From contig CAJKMG010000019.1 of NCBI GenBank assembly GCA_905200945.1, positions 1 to 49,440 on the forward strand: DNA of 49,440 nt, read 5' to 3'. The notes under the pieces were generated by a model. That model was not told where the DNA came from. It did not search any database and worked only from the letters and a program-made list of their open reading frames with translations. The stretch is from an uncultured Akkermansia sp. GTDB taxonomy: Bacteria > Verrucomicrobiota > Verrucomicrobiia > Verrucomicrobiales > Akkermansiaceae. Every line of letters starts with the position of its first letter. Position 1 is the first letter of the stretch. Position numbers and translations under genes: made by a program. Of this stretch, positions 41,134-49,244 are shown piece by piece.

Positions 41134-43602
41134 ATGGCAAAACAAGTATTGCAGCGGCTCAGTTTTACAGCCGGGGAACTGACCCCGTGGCTGGCCGGAC
41201 GCGCCGACCTGGACCCCGTGTCCCGTGGTGCCTCCCGGCTGATCAATTTTCTGGTCAGCCCCTTTGGCGGTCTTCGGCGCAGACCGGGAACACGCCTGGT
41301 CGCCCGCGCGGGATGCCGGGAGGGCATGGTGAGGCTGGTTTCCTTCAAGTACTCCACGGGCGTGCAGTTCATGCTGGAAGTGGGGCGCGGCTACATCCGG
41401 TATTTTAAAAATGGCGCGCCTCTGACGGATACGGAAGGCGGGGTGCTGGAAACGTCCACTCCGTGGAAGACGGATGAGCAGGTAAGCAGCCTCCGGATGC
41501 AGCAGCTGAATGACGTGATTTACTGCGTGGAACCTTCTACGCCGCCTATGACGCTGGCCCGCTACGCAGACAATGACTGGCGGCTGGAAGCTTTGGCGTT
41601 TTCCGGAATTCCTTATGAGAGTTCCCTGCTGAATGCCGTGCGGCTGGAATGCCGCATGGTGCGGGAGGGGAGCGTCAACAGGCTGCTGGCGACGGCGGAC
41701 GATGATGTATTCACTCCGGAAATGGAGGGAAAGGAGTTTTTGCGCATCACCAGGAAATATGGGGAAACCGTGGCGGAGGGAAACCAGATGCCTTTTTACC
41801 ATTTGACGACCCTGAACCGGAACCTTTACAAGGGAGAGACTTTTTCCATGAACCGGGAGGATGGCTGGCGGCAGGCTTATACCTGTATCCGCGATTTCAG
41901 CCGGGAAAGCGACTACCAGGAAGGGGTGGACCGCCCGGAGAGGTACACGGCCTTTTTTGAAAAAGGGGCTGATGCCAGTACCCGCGTTTATGTCAACGGC
42001 GCGTGGACGTTGGAGACGACGGGAACCTGGGATGCGGAATGGGAAATCTGCCGGGGGTATCCGGACGGTTCCAATTACCTTCCCAACCGTCCGGAATTAG
42101 TGTGGCATTCCGTGAAGAGCTTCCAGCAGAGGGAGGGGTTCCGGAATAATTTCACCCTGAGCGGCAATGAAGAGGAAATGTCCTACTACAAAATCCGCCT
42201 CATGGCGTACAAGGACGGGTCTTCTGCGGGAACACCCGTATTCCGTGCGTCAGCCGGCTCTTTCAACCATGAAGTGGTGGTGGAGGAATATGTGTCCCCG
42301 CGCAGCGCCTATCTTGCGAACGCCCTTCATCTGTCCTATCATACCCTGAGTGACTGTGATACCAATGACTGGTCTTTTGGTGCGTTTGGAGTCCGGAACG
42401 GTTATCCGTGCACGGTAGAGTTTCATCAGGGGCGGCTGTGGTTTGGAGGTACGCCTGGGCAGCCCCAGACGCTGTGGGCCAGCAGGGTGGATGATTTTTC
42501 CGCATTTACGCCCGGCATTCCGGCGGATTCCCCCATGACTCTGACAATGGCGGCTTCCCAGCAGAACCGCATTTCCTGGATAGCTTCCCTCCGGGGGCTG
42601 ATGATCGGCACCAGTGAGGGGGAATGGCGTTTGTCCGCCAGCAATTCAGAAGGGTTGAACGCCTCTAATGCCGGATTTGAGCGCCATTCCGGCGTGGGAT
42701 CTGCCTCCCAGGATGCCCTGTCTGTAGAAAACAGCCTTCTTTTTGTGCAGCAGGGCGGTATGAAAGTTCGGGAATTATTTTATTCTCTGGAGGCCGACGG
42801 CTATCAGACAAGGGATGTGAGCCTGTTGTCCGACCATCTGCTGGAGGAAGGAATTGTGGACTGGACAGTACAGAGGAGCACGGCGTTCCATGTCTGGTGC
42901 GTGCTGGGTGACGGAAGCGCCGTATGCATGACTCTGAACAGGGAACAGAATGTGGTGGCGTGGCATGCACACCGTCTGGAACACGGCCGCATTCTGTCCG
43001 TGGCGTCCCTGCGCGGTGCCCGCAACACACCGGATGAGGAAGTATGGTTTGCCGTGGCGCGCGGGGAAGGGGAGGAGGCCTGCATTACGGTGGAATGCAT
43101 GGCGGATGGGAATACCTGCCTGGATGCCTGTACGGAGGTTGTCGTGAAGGGAGAGACTCTGTCCGGCCTGGGGCATTTGGCGGGGTGCTGCGCCTTTCTG
43201 GTGGGAGGTGACGGCGAGTACATGGACATCAGCGTTGACGGAGCCGGGAAGGCCGCCTGTCCCGGAAGGAGGGAAGGGGAAACAGTATCCGTAGGCCTGG
43301 CCGCTCCGGCGGAAGTAAGGACGATGCCCCTGGAAACTCTTGAAACGCTGGGTTGCTTTAAAAAACAGCTCGGTGCGCGCGTCCTGCTTCATGAAAGCAC
43401 CCTGAAGTTCCGCTACGGAACGGGAGCTCCGGAGGCATGGAAGGATTTCCAGCCCGGCAGGTACGGTGTTTCCGAACCTTACTCCGGCTATGTGCGGATG
43501 AGCCACAACTATGGTATGGATGAGCAGTCTTCCTTTGCCCTCCGTGTAGAGACGCCTGCTCCATTCAACCTTCTGGCCCTGGTGCTGGATGTGGAATTAT
43601 AG
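41134..43602 (+). CDS. solitary podovirus-type phage tail tube/stabilisation protein
   Basis: ATG at 41134 has GAGG five bases upstream; the frame extends to a TTG at 41104. The 822-residue product opens with LSFTAGELTPWLAGRADLDPVS and LINFLVSPFGGLRRRPGT, the start seen in T7-gp12-like tail proteins of podoviruses and prophages. Further matches are VEFHQGRLWFGGTPGQPQ, GTSEGEW, LLFVQQGG and VVAWHAHRLEHG. Fold and order are typical of that family. No capsid, portal, terminase or integrase gene lies nearby; the neighbours are RlmI-like and KhpA-like genes. It may be a domesticated or remnant structural gene. Confidence 0.82.
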   Translation: MAKQVLQRLSFTAGELTPWLAGRADLDPVSRGASRLINFLVSPFGGLRRRPGTRLVARAGCREGMVRLVSFKYSTGVQFMLEVGRGYIRYFKNGAPLTDTEGGVLETSTPWKTDEQVSSLRMQQLNDVIYCVEPSTPPMTLARYADNDWRLEALAFSGIPYESSLLNAVRLECRMVREGSVNRLLATADDDVFTPEMEGKEFLRITRKYGETVAEGNQMPFYHLTTLNRNLYKGETFSMNREDGWRQAYTCIRDFSRESDYQEGVDRPERYTAFFEKGADASTRVYVNGAWTLETTGTWDAEWEICRGYPDGSNYLPNRPELVWHSVKSFQQREGFRNNFTLSGNEEEMSYYKIRLMAYKDGSSAGTPVFRASAGSFNHEVVVEEYVSPRSAYLANALHLSYHTLSDCDTNDWSFGAFGVRNGYPCTVEFHQGRLWFGGTPGQPQTLWASRVDDFSAFTPGIPADSPMTLTMAASQQNRISWIASLRGLMIGTSEGEWRLSASNSEGLNASNAGFERHSGVGSASQDALSVENSLLFVQQGGMKVRELFYSLEADGYQTRDVSLLSDHLLEEGIVDWTVQRSTAFHVWCVLGDGSAVCMTLNREQNVVAWHAHRLEHGRILSVASLRGARNTPDEEVWFAVARGEGEEACITVECMADGNTCLDACTEVVVKGETLSGLGHLAGCCAFLVGGDGEYMDISVDGAGKAACPGRREGETVSVGLAAPAEVRTMPLETLETLGCFKKQLGARVLLHESTLKFRYGTGAPEAWKDFQPGRYGVSEPYSGYVRMSHNYGMDEQSSFALRVETPAPFNLLALVLDVEL

Positions 43603-43618
43603 GCGCAGGAGCTCGCGC

Positions 43619-43900
43619 TTACGGCTGTTCAGCCGCTTCCTCATGGGAAAGCATGTGCACAATGACCTTGATTCCGTTTTTTTCCCCGGCCGCCTTCGCC
43701 AGGGAACGAATGGCGGAAGCCGTCATTCCGTTGCGGCCGATAATGCGGGCCACGTCCGTTTTTTCCAGAATCAGGCGGAAGCGGACGGCGTCTCCCTGCG
43801 GGGATTCCGCAACGCGCAATTCCGCCTGTTCCGGGTGTTGCACGAATTGCAGGGCGATTAATTGCAGGTATTGGCGGATTTGTTCTACGGCAGGATGCAT
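43619..43900 (-). CDS. KhpA-like KH-domain RNA-binding protein
   Basis: The 93-residue protein has one KH domain with the GxxG-type loop DVARIIGRNGMTASAIRSLAKAAGEKNG, the hallmark of KhpA. KhpA proteins bind many small RNAs and mRNAs, often with KhpB. It converges with the phage-tail gene 16 bp away. A predicted small RNA or leader with its own promoter and terminator lies just upstream on the same strand. Confidence 0.9.
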   Translation of the reverse strand: MHPAVEQIRQYLQLIALQFVQHPEQAELRVAESPQGDAVRFRLILEKTDVARIIGRNGMTASAIRSLAKAAGEKNGIKVIVHMLSHEEAAEQP

Positions 43901-43974
43901 GAAGGGAAATATGGGTTATTTCCATGGAGCCTACAATAAAACCGCCTGATTGAAAAGATGCAATTCCAGACATT

Positions 43975-44090
43975 CCCTGAAAAAGAAAGTCGCCCCGGCC
44001 GTAAAACGGCCGGGGCGCCCCAACTACCCTATGAAACTGGATCGGTTAAGATCCAGAGAGCTTTTTTAACGAGCGCTCACCTGCTCGAAG
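43975..44090 (-). ncRNA. predicted ~100-nt small RNA or terminated leader
   Basis: A promoter (44094-44122) should start transcription near 44086 on the minus strand. The RNA would fold a stem CGAGC/GCTCG, then a 7-bp stem CTGGATC/GATCCAG with loop TTAACC (44038-44057 region), and end in a GC-rich 12-bp terminator (43991-44017) followed by a T-rich run. No coding frame fits. It lies about 75 bp upstream of the KhpA-like gene, so it is either an independent small RNA or a terminated leader of that gene. Confidence 0.6.
43978..44017 (-). terminator. strong intrinsic terminator, minus strand
   Basis: CGCCCCGGCCGT (43991-44002) pairs over 12 bp with ACGGCCGGGGCG (44006-44017) with a 3-nt loop. 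On the minus strand ACTTTCTTTTT follows, as needed for an intrinsic terminator. The plus strand has no T tract after the hairpin. Confidence 0.88.
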
Positions 44091-44093
44091 CGC

Positions 44094-44122
44094 AATATAG
44101 TGGAGGAAAAGGGGATACGCAA
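44094..44122 (-). promoter_or_regulatory. sigma-70-like promoter of the predicted small RNA
   Basis: On the minus strand TTGCGT (44117-44122) and TATATT (44094-44099) are separated by exactly 17 bases. Both hexamers are close to consensus. It points to the structured, terminated region at 43975-44090. Confidence 0.72.
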
Positions 44123-44230
44123 GTATTTTTTCATTGGAACGATGTTTTTATTCAATGGAAACAGCGTTGTTTTTTACTGCATTTTGACAATATCGGGACG
44201 GAGGAACTGGTTATTGTTATTGTCATGAAA

Positions 44231-45415
44231 TCATCTTCCGGGAAGCAGTTCATAAGTGAACCCCTTCAGGTATTCCGTTTCCGGAATATTCAATAAAACC
44301 GGATGGTCTGCTCTTTGGCCGTGTTGCTGCATCAGGCGAAGGGTGGCCGGAGCATCAATGGCGGCGTCAAGCACGCTCTCCCGGAACAGGTCCGCTCCGG
44401 CATGGTGGGAACAGCAGAAGGTGGAAAGGATGCCTCCCGGGGCCAGAAGCTTCATGGCGCGGAGGTGAATTTCCTTATATCCGCGCATGGCGTCATGCAC
44501 GGATTTTTTGTTTCTGGTAAACGAGGGCGGATCCAAGATAATCAAATCCCATTTGTATTCTCCTCCATCCCGGACGAGGGCCGCTTCCTTTTTCAGAAAG
44601 TCGAACGCGTTATCCGTGACGCACTGCACGGAGACTCCGTTCAGGCGGGCGTTCCGCGCTACGGCGTCCATAGCGTCCTGGGAAACGTCCACAGCCGTTA
44701 CCTCCGAGGCTCCGGCAAGGGCACAGGCCAGGGCGAAGCCTCCCTGGTTGCAGAAGCAGTCCAGCACGCGGCGTCCGCGGGCGAAGCGCGCCACGGCCGC
44801 ATAATTGTCAAGCTGATCCAGGTACAGGCCGGTTTTCTGTCCCGTCTGAAGGTCAATCATGAATTGCACGCTGCCGCTGCGTGCGGCAAAAGGTTCCGGT
44901 TGTTGGCCCCGCGCCACCCGGACGGAGGGGGCAATGCCCTCCGCCGCCAGCATGGGGGAATCATTCCTGACAATAATCCCGCGGGGAGAAAGAAGGTCTT
45001 CCAAAACATTCAGGATGATGGGGAGGCGGCATTCCATGGCGATCGTCAGAGTCTGAACGACCAGATAATCCGCGTAACGGTCCACAATGAGGCCGGGAAG
45101 CCCGTCGGATTCGCTCCAGACGAGCCGGGTGAGAGTTTCTTCCGGAAGCCGGCGGCGGCGCAAATCTACTGCCTGGCTGATGCGCCTGGAAAAGAAATCT
45201 CCGTTCAGTTCCTGCTTGCGGCGGGAGAAGCGCCGGGCGACGATCTGGGAATGGGGATTGAACATGGCGGACCCCAGAAAGCGGTCCTTGAAATCCTTCA
45301 GGGCCACGACGTCCCCCGGCTGCGGGTTGCCGAAGATCTTGCGCACTTCCGTGCCGTAAACCCAGTCGTGTCCTTGAAAAATACGTGCTCTTGGAGAAAT
45401 AATCAAACCTGCCAT
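44231..45415 (-). CDS. second RlmI-like SAM-dependent methyltransferase
   Basis: The frame opens at 45454, but ATG at 45415 (MAGLIISPRARIFQGHDWVYGTEVRKI) fits the RlmI N-terminus with its PUA domain. The 394-residue protein then has WSESDGLPGLIVDRYADYLVVQ, VLDCFCNQGGFALACAL, VTAVDVSQDAM and LIILDPPSF. It is more typical of the YccW/RlmI family than the paralogue at 39736. It probably methylates a rRNA cytosine at C5. It is divergent from nagB. Confidence 0.9.
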   Translation of the reverse strand: MAGLIISPRARIFQGHDWVYGTEVRKIFGNPQPGDVVALKDFKDRFLGSAMFNPHSQIVARRFSRRKQELNGDFFSRRISQAVDLRRRRLPEETLTRLVWSESDGLPGLIVDRYADYLVVQTLTIAMECRLPIILNVLEDLLSPRGIIVRNDSPMLAAEGIAPSVRVARGQQPEPFAARSGSVQFMIDLQTGQKTGLYLDQLDNYAAVARFARGRRVLDCFCNQGGFALACALAGASEVTAVDVSQDAMDAVARNARLNGVSVQCVTDNAFDFLKKEAALVRDGGEYKWDLIILDPPSFTRNKKSVHDAMRGYKEIHLRAMKLLAPGGILSTFCCSHHAGADLFRESVLDAAIDAPATLRLMQQHGQRADHPVLLNIPETEYLKGFTYELLPGR

Positions 45416-45600
45416 GTCAGGAAAGGCAATACATGATCGGGAGGGAAAGTTCAAGGGTAATGCGGGCGGTTCCCTGAATGACCGGGGAAAGGGAGGAACC
45501 CTCCATTCCCGGGGATTTTTCGAGCAAGCGCGCCGCTGTGCATCATTCCGGGACTATTTCGGTTGAAAATGCCCGGAAACGCAGTAAAATAGGGCGCGTT

Positions 45601-46344
45601 ATGAAAGTAGAAACTTTTGAAACTCCCCAGGATGCTGCCAAGGCTTTGGCAGGAGAAGTTGCGGCATTGATCCGTACGCGCGCCGCTGAAGGCAAAAACG
45701 TGGTTCTCGGCCTTGCCACGGGGGCCACTCCGCTGCCTTTTTACGCGGAACTGGTTCGCATGCATAAGGAGGAAGGCCTTTCCTTTGCCAACGTCATTTC
45801 CTTCAATCTGGACGAATACAGCGGCCTGGATCGTGACCATCCGGAGTCCTACTGGTATTTCATGCACACCAACCTTTTCAACCACATTGACATCAAGCCG
45901 GAAAACATCAATCTGCCCTCCGGCACGGTGAAGGATGATGAAATTGCCGCCCACTGCGCCGCCTATGAACAAAAGATCAAGGACTGCGGCGGTATCGACC
46001 TCCAGATTCTCGGCATCGGCCGGACTGGCCATATCGGCTTTAACGAACCCGGCTCTGATGACACCACCATTACCCGGCAGGTTCATCTGGACGAATTGAC
46101 CCGTTCCGATGCCGCTCCCGCTTTCGGCGGTATTGAAAATGTTCCCACCACCGCCATTACCATGGGCGTGGCTACCATCATGGGCGCCCGTGAAGTGGCT
46201 CTGATGGCCTGGGGAGAAAAGAAGGCGTCCATCGTGAAAAAGGCCGTTCAGGGGCCTGTGACGGTGGATGTGGCCGCCTCCTACCTTCAGAAGCATCCGA
46301 ACGCCAAGTTCCTTCTGGACAAGGGGGCTGCTTCCCTGCTTTAA
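45601..46344 (+). CDS. nagB: glucosamine-6-phosphate deaminase
   Basis: This 247-residue protein matches NagB: VVLGLATGATPLPFYAEL (phosphate loop), FNLDEYSGL with the catalytic Asp, GIGRTGHIGFNEPGS with the His, and FGGIENVPTTAITMGV. It converts glucosamine-6-phosphate to fructose-6-phosphate and ammonia. A longer frame from 45478 is unlikely since the family starts at MKVETF. It has its own terminator and fits amino-sugar use together with the hexosaminidase at 33871. Confidence 0.96.
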   Translation: MKVETFETPQDAAKALAGEVAALIRTRAAEGKNVVLGLATGATPLPFYAELVRMHKEEGLSFANVISFNLDEYSGLDRDHPESYWYFMHTNLFNHIDIKPENINLPSGTVKDDEIAAHCAAYEQKIKDCGGIDLQILGIGRTGHIGFNEPGSDDTTITRQVHLDELTRSDAAPAFGGIENVPTTAITMGVATIMGAREVALMAWGEKKASIVKKAVQGPVTVDVAASYLQKHPNAKFLLDKGAASLL

Positions 46345-46363
46345 TTTTACGTTTTACGGAAAT

Positions 46364-46402
46364 GCCGTCTTTCCCGGTTTCGTGGAAAGGCGGCGTTTTT
46401 TT
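46364..46402 (+). terminator. intrinsic terminator of nagB
   Basis: GCCGTCTTTCC (46364-46374) pairs over 11 bp (one G-T pair) with GGAAAGGCGGC (46384-46394), followed by a run of seven T after a G. Confidence 0.92.
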
Positions 46403-46724
46403 ATGGGATGAAGGAAGGCGGAAGATTCTTCTTTCCATGGAGGTTATATGGGAAATGCCGCCTATTCAGGCGAAAGGGAAGGGGTGGAGGTTGTGCGGGG
46501 AGGATTTTGTATCATCGTATGCTAATTCACACATCAGCGTAGCGATACGTTCCAAACTATTAACATATATATGGCAGGTGCTGGATGGCATCCGCCATAT
46601 ATATTGGAGATAATCGGGGATTTTTCCTTCATCACGTCCGGGACGTGTTGTTGTTCTTCCTGGAATTCCTTATGTTCATTTGAGAACTAAATGGTTAGTT
46701 CTCAAACAGGAAACGATCAGGAAC
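46403..46724. other. intergenic region with long AT hairpin
   Basis: No gene is supported. ATATATATGGC (46565-46575) pairs perfectly with GCCATATATAT (46594-46604) around an 18-nt loop. A 26-bp element at 46628-46653 recurs imperfectly at 48990-49015, on the other side of the following gene pair. The promoter of that pair should be here. Confidence 0.6.
46628..46653 (+). repeat. left copy of imperfect 26-bp direct repeat
   Basis: The sequence begins TTCATCACGTCCGGGA and ends CGTGTTGTTG. It matches 48990-49015 at 22 of 26 positions, and all four differences are transitions. The copies flank the two-gene unit at 46725-48949. Confidence 0.6.
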
Positions 46725-48362
46725 ATGAATAATTATATTCCTCTAAATAAGGCTGTTGGTCCCGTTTGCATCTATGATGGAAGTGAACCTCTCATTGACA
46801 AGAAGCTTGGTGTAGAAGCCACGAAATGCCGTTTTGACGGCTCGGAGTGCGAACACGCTTCCTGCTCTGGAGCACCGGAAATGTTCATCAAAGTCGAAGA
46901 AGACGGCCTGTATTATTTCGGCGTGGAAGCCGATGACACAGGCAGTATCTCCATTGCCAACGAGAAACTTTGTGAAAAGGATGGGGCACCTCCCAACGGC
47001 AAGCTGAATCTGGCAACTGGCGCCAGGTTCCTGAAAGCGGGTTATTACAAGGTGGCCTTGTCTTACACGAATAATGCCTACACCCCCGTCAGCAACAACG
47101 CTGCCGCGTTCAATGTGACGATGGACAGGGAACCCATTCAGGCAGGGAAGTATGAAGGAAACTCGACGATGAAGCGCGAATTCTCGCCTTCTCCCAAAAT
47201 CAAGCTGTGGACGATTGAGAAAGAATCCGTCATTACCTGCGAAGAGTCCAAAAAAGTGGAGGTGACGCTCGAAGAACCTGATCCTGTTGTGGAAGAAAGC
47301 GAAGGCATATGCACAACGGATATTATTACCCCCCAGATTTTTGTGACGGCTTGCAAGGACGAAGTGCTCGACGAGTGGAGGCTACGCGTGCAGCAGGTTT
47401 CCGGAGGTTCCACGATTCTTTTGTACACAGGAGGGTACAGGGACGCCCTTAAAAATCCTCCTGTCACCGAAGAAGAAGCCGTCGAAGCGGTCACTATAAT
47501 GAACCGTTACCAGTCTCATAGGCTCGGAACGTGGCACACACAGGAGGCGTCCCTTGCCCACGAAGAACACCACCGCCGAGAATTTAACGACGCTTTCCAA
47601 TTCTACTGGGACAATTTGAGAATACAGGATTCGATTGAAATGAAGCGTGCATCCTGTGAAGAAGTTCCGAAAATGGAAGAGTTTTTGAAAAATATGCAGC
47701 CATTCGTTGCCGAGTTGAGGAATACGTATTCTGACGCTGTCTATAACTATGTCATGGTATTGCCGGATGATGCCAATGATCGTCCCTACTGTGCCGGACA
47801 AAAAGTTCTGAACGAGGCGACCCGGAAGATTATTGCCCAGGCAAAGGCCAATGGATGGAGCAGAGTACCTGATGAAGTCACGGAACCGGGAATGATCGAA
47901 CCGCCCTGTTTCCTTCCTCCTGTCAACGGCATGTATGCCCGCAGCGTGGCCGCTGTGGAGGAATCGGCTCCCTTGACTCTCTCCATTGCGGATACCTCCC
48001 GGTTCAGGGAAGGCAAAATCACCATCCGTTTCCGCAACGAAGGAAACGGGCCTGTCCGGATTCCGGACGAAATCAACGACGAAACATCTGATTATTTCTT
48101 CCTGACGGTGTTGAGGACGGACCAAGGGAACTTCCGCGTCCTGAACAGGAAAGGCGGGAAAATAACCTTCCATCGTTCCTTGAACTACCGGGAACTGGTC
48201 CCCGGCCGGGAATACAGCGTCACGATTCCGGTATGCCTGGATGAAGTCGATCTGGAGGGCTGGAAACAATGTTCTTGTGAACTGGAAACGCGCTACTATA
48301 ATCAGCAGGGTGAAGGTTGTTTCCGGGGGATGCTCCGGGCGACGGCCAAACTCATGCTGTGA
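46725..48362 (+). CDS. unrecognised PA14-like protein with HEEHH motif
   Basis: The start is set at 46725 (MNNYIPLNKAVGP); an ATG at 46680 adds 15 residues. The 545-residue product has no signal peptide. Residues 50-135 resemble a PA14/GLEYA-like sugar-binding fold (FIKVEEDGLYYFGVEADDTG). A second part has HExxH as H279-E280-E281-H282-H283 in SLAHEEHHRREFND, as in zinc metallopeptidases, but no third ligand is certain. A beta-sandwich domain ends the protein (about 430-545). It overlaps the next gene by TGATG. A peptidase or toxin-like role is possible but unproven. Confidence 0.75.
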   Translation: MNNYIPLNKAVGPVCIYDGSEPLIDKKLGVEATKCRFDGSECEHASCSGAPEMFIKVEEDGLYYFGVEADDTGSISIANEKLCEKDGAPPNGKLNLATGARFLKAGYYKVALSYTNNAYTPVSNNAAAFNVTMDREPIQAGKYEGNSTMKREFSPSPKIKLWTIEKESVITCEESKKVEVTLEEPDPVVEESEGICTTDIITPQIFVTACKDEVLDEWRLRVQQVSGGSTILLYTGGYRDALKNPPVTEEEAVEAVTIMNRYQSHRLGTWHTQEASLAHEEHHRREFNDAFQFYWDNLRIQDSIEMKRASCEEVPKMEEFLKNMQPFVAELRNTYSDAVYNYVMVLPDDANDRPYCAGQKVLNEATRKIIAQAKANGWSRVPDEVTEPGMIEPPCFLPPVNGMYARSVAAVEESAPLTLSIADTSRFREGKITIRFRNEGNGPVRIPDEINDETSDYFFLTVLRTDQGNFRVLNRKGGKITFHRSLNYRELVPGREYSVTIPVCLDEVDLEGWKQCSCELETRYYNQQGEGCFRGMLRATAKLML

Positions 48363-48949
48363 TGAAAAGAATCTTCCGGTATTTAGGAATTTTGGTTTGT
48401 CTGTCCCTCCATGCGGTTGCGTGGGGGGACATGGCCGACAACGGAGTGGAATGTTCCGTGGTGATGGAAAAGACCCGGTTTGACGCGAGGGAGGCTTTTC
48501 CTGACTTCAAGCTGGTATTCACGAACAACGGTGAAAAGACCGTTCGTCTGTTCGACGACGTTTATCCTATTGTACGGTTTGTTGAACCTAGGAGAGAGGC
48601 TAGACCTAATATCCGCATCGAAATATGGGAAAAAGCGGGAGGGAAGAGATATGGGCACATGGTGGGCGAAATAGAGAATCCAATAGCCTGTTATGGCCCC
48701 GGGTATAAACTCGAACGGGTAGCGGCTTTGATGCGCTTCATTACGTTGAAGCCGGGAGAAAAGCATGAAGTCCCCATCAAGGAAGCTTACCTGTTGCTGA
48801 CGTATTTTGACCGTCTTCGCAATGATCAGAACTACGAGTTGGAAGTACGTTTCAGGGATGAATGTGCGGAACCCGGTGTTCGGAGGGTGTATGTAGGGAA
48901 GGCTGCATTTCATACGTCGAGCCGGTCGCCCAAAGGAGTGGCTCGGTGA
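48362..48949 (+). CDS. secreted beta-sandwich protein, coupled to the PA14-like gene
   Basis: The start at 48362 overlaps the previous stop by one base (TGATG). The 195-residue protein has a signal peptide (MKRIFRYLGILVCLSLHAVA) and a beta-sandwich pattern (FPDFKLVFTNNGEKTVRLFDD, LKPGEKHEVPIKEAYLLL). The opening resembles the C-terminal domain of its neighbour and the secreted protein at 12104. A role as a partner of the PA14-like protein is likely from coupling only. Confidence 0.8.
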   Translation: MKRIFRYLGILVCLSLHAVAWGDMADNGVECSVVMEKTRFDAREAFPDFKLVFTNNGEKTVRLFDDVYPIVRFVEPRREARPNIRIEIWEKAGGKRYGHMVGEIENPIACYGPGYKLERVAALMRFITLKPGEKHEVPIKEAYLLLTYFDRLRNDQNYELEVRFRDECAEPGVRRVYVGKAAFHTSSRSPKGVAR

Positions 48950-48989
48950 ATGTTCAACGTGGATTCAATGAGAATGGTGAAAGTCTCTT

Positions 48990-49015
48990 TTCATCACGTC
49001 TGAGGTGTGTTGTTG
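48990..49015 (+). repeat. right copy of imperfect 26-bp direct repeat
   Basis: This copy begins TTCATCACGTCTGAGG and ends TGTGTTGTTG. It differs from 46628-46653 at four positions, all transitions, and lies 41 bp after the secreted-protein stop. Confidence 0.6.
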
Positions 49016-49244
49016 CTTCTTTGAGGTTCCCGGTAGGATTTGTCATCAGGTTACACGGCCAGTCACCTGTGCATCAGAGGAATATTTTCCTACCAGCGGA
49101 AAATACCGGTATTCTCAAGTTTTGATCAAGGGGCAGGCAGGGTAGACTTTGATGTGGAATCATGGGATGGCAACAGGTCTGTGGGAAACTGTTGACCCCT
49201 TCCACGGTGCCTGGAGGATTTTTTCGGACAGTAAAAGGCCGCAG

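Noticed and set aside
40378..41802. Minus-strand frame of 474 codons
   Set aside because: It crosses the RlmI-like gene and the phage tail gene in antisense. Both sense products match known families.
41134..43602. Prophage call around the tail gene
   Set aside because: Only one phage-type gene is visible; flanking genes are chromosomal (methyltransferases, KhpA-like, NagB), so a prophage is not supported in this window.
44303..45436. Plus-strand frame of 377 codons
   Set aside because: It is antisense to the second RlmI-like gene and shows no motif.
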